A stretch of DNA of 26,574 nucleotides from Trichoplax adhaerens. Taxonomy: Eukaryota; Placozoa; Uniplacotomia; Trichoplacea; Trichoplacidae. The notes under the pieces were generated by a model. That model was given only the letters and a program-made list of their open reading frames with translations, made no database searches and was not told where the DNA came from. This document shows, piece after piece, positions 20,201-26,574 of the stretch (the first letter of the stretch is position 1; the number at the start of each line of letters is the position of its first letter). Made by a program: the position numbers and the translations under genes. The DNA lies in the NCBI RefSeq assembly GCF_000150275.1, contig NW_002060975.1:417041-443614 (forward strand), in the 5' to 3' direction.

Positions 20201-22460
20201 TGCTTGCTTTCTTGTCCATACGGTTGGTCATGGAGAATTAGCAGTAAAAGTACATGATCCTGATAGAAAATCGGTCGATTATATCGTATCACAGCGCGAT
20301 GGAGAACATCAAATTCAATATACCCCATCCAAGATTGGATTATATACCATTGCAGTGGAATGGGATCGTGCAGCCATTACTGGTAGCCCTTTTACAGCCA
20401 ATGTTTGTAATTTAGACAAGATTATGGTAGAAGGTGATGGAATTTATCAAGGGCACATCAATCTTCCATGTAAATTTACCATTAAGGTCCCTGAAGAGGT
20501 AGGCGATGGCGATCTTGTAGTCAGTGTCTATTCCGAGGCAGATCAACAATCTATTCCGGTCAGAATCGATCAAGAATTAATGAGCTATTACGTCACTTTT
20601 GTTCCAACAACCACATCCAATTATAATATTAACATTTCTTATGGTGGCTTTCCCATTTCTAAAGTACCGTATACATGTCGAATTGATCAACCTATTGATT
20701 CCAAGAAATGCTACTTTGATCTATTGCCTTCCAAGCGAGTTCTTACCGATCATGATATATGCTTAAGCGTCGATACAAGCCAATCTGGCCGAGCTACCTT
20801 AACTGCCTCTCTATTGGATTTAGAGGATGATAAAACAATCTTACCAGCTGATATAAGCAATGACAATTCAGACGGAAAGTATATCGTTAAATTTAATGGT
20901 AAATCGTTAAAACCCAGCCGATATCGAACAACAGTGCAGTGGGATCAATCGGATATACAAGGTTCACCATTTGAATTTACTGCTTTAAATTTCAAATCAT
21001 TACGTGTAGAATGCAAAAATAATTTAGATACTCCTCACCTGGCTAATGATGTTATTAATATCGTCTTATACGCTGATGAAGATTTTACTGCTACAGATTT
21101 TACCGCTGTAGCTAAATTATCACAATTAAGTACACCATTAACCATTGTGGGCAATGAAGAAGCTAAAAATGAATATCGAATTCAGTTTTGTCCGTCTAAA
21201 AGTGATGATTACCTGATTGAATTTCGTAGTCATGGGATAGAAATACCTGGTAGCCCTTTGATGTTTAAAGTCGTCGATCCAAGTAAAATTGTCCTAGATG
21301 AAATGATCGGTAAAGTAATTAACTGTAAAACAATTATTCCAATTCGTACGCAAGAAGCTGGTTCAGGTAAACTAGAAGTAATCATTCTAGATTCTTATCA
21401 TAATCCATGCGATTACAACTTAGACGAAGTTGGCCCTGTATGGATGGCAGTATTCTATCCTAAACATGTTGGCACCCATTATCTTAGTGTCAAGTATGCT
21501 GGCTATAATATCGTGGATAAAAAACCATTTGCTGTCGATTATCCAACAGATGCTAGCCAATGCAAAGCTAATGGCTCAGGCCTATCTTATGCTCTTGCTA
21601 ATCAAGAAAATTTCATTTCTGTCGATACTAGTCAAGCTGGCCAAGGTGAATTAAGGATCGATATGCATGGAGTGCATGAACAGCCTAAGCTCACTTTGAA
21701 AGAAGAAGGAGATCGAAATTTTATACTATCTTATCGCGCAAGTAAACCTGGCGCTTATTTATTAAATATTCGATGGGCTGATGATCATATACCTGGTAGT
21801 CCATTTAAAATTAATGTTGAACAAGGTGGTGCTAATAAAATCCAGACTTATGGCCAAGGTTTACGCGAAGGTAATTTAGGTGATCCTGTCCAATTTACAG
21901 TCAACACGATCGAAGCTGGTCCTGGTAAATTAAAAGTCCAGGTAGTTGGGCCACAGACCGATGCTGATTATGAGATTGTCGATCAAAAGGATGGTAGCTA
22001 TCTCATTCAATATTTTCCCAACGAAACTGGTAAACATAAAGTATTTGTTTCCTATAACGATCAGCCCATTCAAGGTAGTCCATTTACATCTCGTATTACG
22101 CGTCCACCCAATGCGGGTAAAGTAAGTGCAGAAGGACCTGGACTTTGTAGCGATATTCTGGATGGATTCAATGGCAATTTTGTTGTCGATACACGCACTG
22201 CTGGAGAAGGAATATTAAGAGTGCGCATTTATGGACCTAAAGGAGGCTTTGCAGTTTATATGTCACGTAATCCTGAAATGGAGCGTTTAATCGATGTCCG
22301 ATATAATCCTACGGAAATTGGCCATTATAAAATTGATATAAAATGGTCGGATGTTCATATCCCTGGTAGTCCATTCGATATTTGGATAGTAAGCTCACCA
22401 GAAGAATTGAAGAAAATTCAAATGTACGAAAACACTGAAGGTTGGGTTAAATATGTTTAA
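14271..22460 (+). CDS. Filamin-family actin cross-linker with three CH domains and nine filamin repeats (Jitterbug-like)
   Basis: Join of 14271..14691, 18634..19239, 19400..19579 and 19906..22460: 3762 bases, 1253 residues. All three introns are GT-AG and phase 1, and the joins restore CH-domain and repeat sequence (NIG|NEDIVNGNLKLILGLIW; INL|ALTGAEQKLG; VKG|SKNNFAEF). The ATG sits in ACCATGG after an in-frame TGA at 14217. Approximate domains: CH1 56-166 (KIQQKTFTNWCN is the actin-binding-site-1 type helix), CH2 175-278, CH3 284-385, nine filamin repeats 395-1233, then a 20-residue tail. Filamins bind F-actin through the N-terminal CH pair and dimerise or scaffold partners through the Ig-like repeats. 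The third CH domain and the short repeat series match Drosophila Jitterbug rather than classical filamins (two CH, about 20-24 repeats). Family assignment is secure; orthology to jbug is inference. Confidence 0.95.
15551..15990. repeat. Diverged ~230 bp tandem duplication in filamin intron 1
   Basis: AGCACCATTTTGTGTT at 15551 is echoed by AGCGCCATTTTATGTT at 15787 (offset 236). Later, CTAGACAGAT at 15712 recurs at 15937 (offset 225), in both cases followed by a C/A-rich stretch and AATCAATAT or CATCAATAT. Divergence is high, so the duplication is old. Confidence 0.5.
16760..17870. repeat. Composite tandem array in filamin intron 1 (80 bp core units within ~171-191 bp long units)
   Basis: The anchor AGTCGGCAAG (or one-base variants) recurs at 16760, 16951, 17122 and then about every 80 bases to 17673, with a last copy near 17855. 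Eight 80 bp units (GGAGTTTTACATCATCATTT, AGTAGATC, GACTGTATGATTAG) run from 17061 to about 17650; one is shortened to 70. The flanking long units carry about 100 extra bases including AAGACGTCTAATAG, CGTCATTAAA and GCATTCGATTTTTA. The short units therefore look like internally deleted long units that were then amplified. Confidence 0.9.
19555..22397 (+). other. Nine filamin/Ig repeats, eight of them in a single exon
   Basis: Approximate residue limits: R1 395-480, R2 481-571, R3 572-665, R4 666-764, R5 765-860, R6 861-949, R7 950-1042, R8 1043-1136, R9 1137-1233. The end-of-repeat signature GSPF is intact in R1, R2, R4, R7, R8 and R9. R5 has GSPL, R3 has KVPY and R6 has KKPF. GxGL-type starts are clear in R1 (GPGI), R2 (GDGL), R3 (GDGI), R7 (GSGL), R8 (GQGL) and R9 (GPGL). 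R4-R6 are the most diverged. R1 straddles the last intron; all others are in exon 4 (2555 bases). No hinge-like insert is visible. Confidence 0.9.
19617..19772. repeat. Diverged 73-82 bp tandem duplication in filamin intron 3
   Basis: GTACAGTTTAGATAGCAATTCTTGAAAT at 19617 (described by landmarks only: GTACAG, GATAG, AATTCTTGAAAT) recurs at 19690. TAGTTATTTCGTT appears once in each copy. It makes up about half of the 326-base intron. Confidence 0.75.
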
Positions 22461-22586
22461 TTCAGCATAGTCGTTGCTGTTGGAAGTAAATATCAACCAA
22501 TATTTCAAGTTAAAAAGTTAATGAAGCGATGAGAAAAGATTGAAATAATCTTAACGTTTATTTCTTGAAATTATCACTTGAATAGA

Positions 22587-22740
22587 TATCATTGCAAGTG
22601 CAATGATAATGTAATAACAACTACCTTAAATATTTTTAACATATCCATTATACTTATATATGGATATTAGTAAATTCAAATGCTTGTATTTCGTTGAAGA
22701 TGGATATTGTTACCAACCTTTGTCGGTAACAAGCATCCAT
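22587..22740. other. Three consecutive hairpins downstream of the filamin stop
   Basis: Hairpin 1: TATCATTGCA-AG-TGCAATGATA, a perfect 10 bp stem, at 22587-22608. Hairpin 2: ATATCCAT at 22641-22648 pairs with ATGGATAT at 22660-22667. Hairpin 3: ATGGAT at 22700 pairs with ATCCAT at 22735, and inside it TTGTTACC (22707) pairs with GGTAACAA (22725). They lie 127-280 bases after the stop codon and may be in the 3' UTR. I found no AATAAA close by on the plus strand. Confidence 0.6.
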
Positions 22741-25700
22741 TTATGTGATAATGAAGTTTGTCAATCTGCTTATCATGTACTATACTTGTGTATGGTTATT
22801 CTCGTTTTAAATTTCTTGAATGCAATGACTAAATGATATAAAATAGACTTGTATCAATCCTACGTTCAGAAAGAAAGAACGGCATTCCCATCTCCACTTT
22901 CTTTTTTTGCATTTCTTGGCAATTAGTAATAGTAGTGGTTAGAAAGCTTACTACAGCCAGAAATAGGTTAACAACTGTTGCACAGGACCATTATGCTTTG
23001 CTTAACATTCCCCCAAATATTTTATAAATAGAGATTTTGATGTAGCAAATCCACCCCGGTCACTGGCTACTTCTATAACGGAACCAATAATACCCAATAA
23101 TAACGTGTAAAAGCTAAAATCATTGTAAATGCCATTTTTTTTATTCAAAGTTAAATCATTTCACTACTATTACCACTGTGGAAGGAAATGTACCAATTCA
23201 ATCGATTCTTATTCAAGAAAATAGTATCCAACAGTAGAAAATAAGAAAATATATTATCGATTGTAACATGATGTAGTAGCTGTAGAGGGTGATTAAGTGA
23301 ACCCAATTAGTATTATTCAAGAACTCAATAGATACTTAGATTGATAGAGTTTATTACAAGTAAGGTAGATCGATTTTAAATGGCATGTTGTAATAGTTTG
23401 TTGGAATGAATTGATTAAATGCCTCATAATTCCAATCAATCAATCAATGTTTTAAAAATTATAAAGTCATCAATCTATCTGTTGAACTTTTAGTAATAGA
23501 CAATTCTTCTAGAGTAATTATCCTTGCTATGGATATAATGTTAGAAACAGATTAACTTTACCAAATAGATTTCAAAAAACACTTCATCTAAGGCTCACTT
23601 AGTATCTGATACACTACTATCTAGCATTCTACGAGGATATCAAATAGCTTTGTTGTTGCTAGCGTTAAATATCTACAGGATATAACATAAGTCAAGATAT
23701 GTTGTTTTATTCGTTGGATATGCTAGCCTAGGTTTTGAATCAATTACTTTTAAATAGACGATATGGTCCAGTTTATATATATGCTTTCTAGCACGATGAG
23801 TAATACGATGATCTTATAAAGTATCTTGGAATAGTGTTATTAAATATATAGAGCAGTCTGATACTGTGGTAGTAGAATAGCTGAGCAAGTTATACTTGTA
23901 GTGCAATAATCCAGTTAATATGTACAATGTAACATGGTAGATATTACGATAATCTTTTAAAATATCTTGAATAGTAATATTAACTAAATAGAGCAGTCTG
24001 CTACTGTTGTATTAGACTAGCTGAGTAAGCTATACTGCAATCGAGATGACGAAAAGTCTAATTGTTTAATAAAACGTTTGTATATTACATAGAAATTGTA
24101 GGCTCATTTAATGTCTGATACTGTACATTAGGATCTAGCATTTGACGTGGATATTAATTAACTTTGTTGTTGCAAGCGTTAAATATCTCCAGGATATATG
24201 ATATAGGTCAGAATATATTACTGTATTAGTTCAATGTGTTAGCCTAAGCTTAAAATCAATTATAATCCTTTTCAATAGACGATTTGCTACAGTTAAGCAT
24301 AAATTAGGATGATAACAGGATACACTAGCAATAATTAATTATCCTATCTTAGCGGACATGAAAGTGATTAGAGTACAACAGGTGTTCTTATCGAATCGTC
24401 TATAACGCTATTGTACTTGACTCTATAATCTATTATTTATTTATATTTTATTATTTAAGATGATTTAATCATTATTATCGTATAATGTAATTAAAACCCA
24501 CGTAAGCACGACATATGTCTTAATCAACAGCTACAAGGAAATACTTTAAATGTAATAGGTATGGTATGAAATTAAAGCTTCATTGAAAATATTTGCAAAA
24601 GCTTGCTGATAGTTAGCGGAAAACGCCACAAATAGTAAATAAAAAAATTTGGATCACTTATTCAATTTCTAAAAAGCAAGATGATTTACTATCGGCTTCA
24701 CTTGTTTAGGGAAATTATTTATAAATGCCATCCTTAGCACTTCCTTTTAGCTGAATAAAATTGTTTGCGTTTTCGTTTCCAGTCGCCCTCTAACCATTTC
24801 GGTAGCTACCTGCTAATCTAACAATAAGCATGAGTTCGTAACGTCTATCTCATATACCCAAGATTCTGACTGATGTCTATTTTCAGTCATTATATTATTT
24901 ATAAAGCGTACGTCTTGTGGAAAGAGTTGCTCTATTGGCTAAAATGAGTATTGATGAGCATAACTATTTCATTGCATTACTAAAAAGTAAAGCAGAAAAA
25001 TTGATGCCTCAGGCTAGCAATCGAAATAAACTTAGACTCTATTCCATTTCTGCTCATTAACATGAGATATTTCTTGTAAATAGTACTAGATACCATGTTA
25101 TTGCCTCATACGAACTTAGAAAAACGGATACTAAATTAATGCAACCCTTTCAGCAATTCAGTAATGTAATGTACGCCTGCTGCGGGTATCATTAGCCGGT
25201 TGAAGACTAGTCTCTAGTCTCTACAGCATTGCAGTGTGTTTAACCTAGATTTCTGGGTTTAGTTCAGTGGTTTCTGTTATAAGTCTTTTGTAACAATGAT
25301 ACTCGATAGAGCCTGAGATAGCTGCTGCATGCTATGTTGTATTAGAGTGCCTGCATAGTTTATTATGTCATAATTAGGGAAAGATCCTTCAGGCTATTCA
25401 TAGCTGAAAATAGATCATGCATATGCATATTGTAATAAGGCGATGTGAGCAAACTTAAATGCGGTAAAGGGCGAAGAAATTATAGAGATTCGTAATAATA
25501 AATATACAAAACCTAAGCCATCGACGGTTGATGTTCTCGTTTTAAAGTAACGACGGTAGAAAACTGAAAGTAATTATCCTTGATGTGTGAAACTTGACTA
25601 GATAATTTTTGGATCATATTAATTGGGAGATACACAAGTCAGTTTTAATGAACTGGCATGAATAATAATTGGCTTAGATAACGGAAACAGGTGATTAAGC

Positions 25701-25952
25701 AGTTTGCTGTTTCGATTATAATCATACTATGCATCGATAAAGTTAATTTTTAATGATTATCACCATAACGATACGTTGAAGATCGTCGATTTATTTCTGG
25801 CTAAAATGTAGGTATAATAGTTAATACAGTCTATTACTTATATATGCTCATGCAATATCATAAATTAGTGAAGTAATACAAGAAATAATTTATCTTAACG
25901 TGAAAATCAGACAATAAAATTATCTACTACGCTTGCAATTTATAGTTCTGTA
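22741..25952. other. Intergenic DNA, no gene recognised
   Basis: AT-rich, with only short open frames. The longest ATG-initiated one of any interest is 38 codons at 24944-25060 (plus). An AATAAA hexamer occurs near 24066 but is too far from the filamin stop to assign. No tRNA-like B box in a foldable context was found. Confidence 0.45.
23577..24300. repeat. Nested diverged duplications (~509 bp and ~140 bp offsets)
   Basis: The block with GGCTCACTTAGTATCTGATAC, TCTAGCATT, GAGGATATCAA, CTTTGTTGTTG and GCGTTAAATATCTAC at about 23590-23790 recurs at about 24100-24300 (offset ~509). Between the two copies a second pair, ATGATCTTATAAAGTATCTT / ATAATCTTTTAAAATATCTT, followed by GAGCAGTCTG (23851 and 23991) and a CTGAG(C/T)AAG tail, repeats at an offset of ~140. 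Confidence 0.75.
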
Positions 25953-26574
25953 GATTGACTAGTCAAAAATAAAAAGGAACAACTGGTAAGATCGGCGAAT
26001 TTATAATTATACATAATGAAGATAATCAAGAATGGCTGCTGCCATTAAAATTGGCGGGCGTTGTAACATATATATAACACGTGATTGTAGATGCTTTAGC
26101 CAATCGCATTAGCGTACATGAGTCTTTAGTTTGTATCGTATTGCGTAGATATAAAAGCTGTTAACTATCCTAAGGCCGCTTGAGGTAGAATAAATTAACT
26201 CTTAAAAATATCTAGCTAACGGAGCTACATCACTATTATCCTATTTACTAATCTCCCTGGCACGTATCAGAAATATTACAGGATTGACTAGTCAAAAATA
26301 AAAGGAACAACTGGTAAGATCGGCGAATTTATAATTATACATAATGAAGATAAGCAAGGATGGCTACTGCCATTAAAGAATCGTATATAGCTTTTTCTTC
26401 TTTTACCTCTCTGGAAAATTGGCGGGCGTTGTAATATATTTAACACGTGATTGTAGATGCTTTAGCCAATCGTATTAGCGTACATGAGTCATTAGTTTGT
26501 ATCGTATTGCGTAGATATAAAAGCNTGTTAACTATCCTACGGCCGCTTGAGGTAGAACTCTTAAAAATATCTGC
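25953..26574 (+). promoter_or_regulatory. Tandemly duplicated promoter-like segment (~329 bp unit), second copy cut by window end
   Basis: GATTGACTAGTCAAAAATAA begins copies at 25953 and 26282. Each copy has, in order: an E2F-like ATTGGCGGGCG (26050; 26418), the E-box CACGTG (26078; 26444), a CCAAT box (26100; 26466) and a TATA box TATAAAAG (26150; 26516). The CACGTG-to-TATA distance is 72 bases in both. Copy 2 has about 40 extra bases before the E2F-like site and an N at 26525; copy 1 has a few extra bases after GAGGTAGAA. The motif order and orientation suggest a plus-strand promoter for something downstream of each TATA box, but no coding sequence follows copy 1. Confidence 0.5.

Noticed and set aside
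25245-25320. tRNA-like D-arm sequence GTTTAGTTCAGTGG
   Set aside because: No matching B box, anticodon arm or acceptor stem could be found around it.

Overview
This is AT-rich animal genomic DNA. It has GT-AG introns, a metazoan cytoskeletal gene, long gene-poor stretches and many short local tandem duplications. The family content (a filamin-like protein with three calponin-homology domains) and the mix of small introns with AT-rich flanks suggest an early-branching invertebrate. A placozoan such as Trichoplax is my best guess, but the species is inferred and no single diagnostic marker is present. A 50-base run of N at 10122-10171 and single Ns at 2813 and 26525 show this is draft assembly sequence.

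Layout: (1) Positions 1-1200, minus strand: a small two-exon gene model for a secreted precursor. It has a signal peptide, a strongly acidic pro-region and, after one intron, a strongly basic Arg/Pro-rich C-terminus ending in Gly-Lys-Lys-Arg. (2) 1.2-9.0 kb: no confident gene. It contains several diverged tandem duplications and, at 6.7-7.7 kb, what may be a decayed Cys-rich (zinc-finger-like) coding sequence whose 3' part exists in three copies. (3) 9.0-13.1 kb: a repeat block. An apparently exact ~1.1 kb segment occurs twice on either side of the assembly gap, two satellite-like arrays (128 bp and ~122 bp units) appear to share ancestry, and a ~230 bp MITE-like element has perfect 20 bp terminal inverted repeats. 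(4) 14271-22460, plus strand: a complete four-exon gene for a 1253-residue filamin-family protein. It has three CH domains and nine filamin/Ig repeats, an architecture known from Drosophila Jitterbug. Its 3.9 kb first intron carries a composite tandem repeat. (5) 22.46-26.57 kb: no gene recognised. There are three closely spaced hairpins downstream of the filamin stop, nested duplications, and at the right edge a ~330 bp direct tandem duplication in which each copy carries an E2F-like site, a CACGTG E-box, a CCAAT box and a TATA box in the same order.

The two genes are not obviously connected. The filamin is expected to be an intracellular actin cross-linker and scaffold. The small gene is expected to be exported and processed into a cationic peptide (antimicrobial-type) and/or an amidated signalling peptide. 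It is the most novel item in the window.
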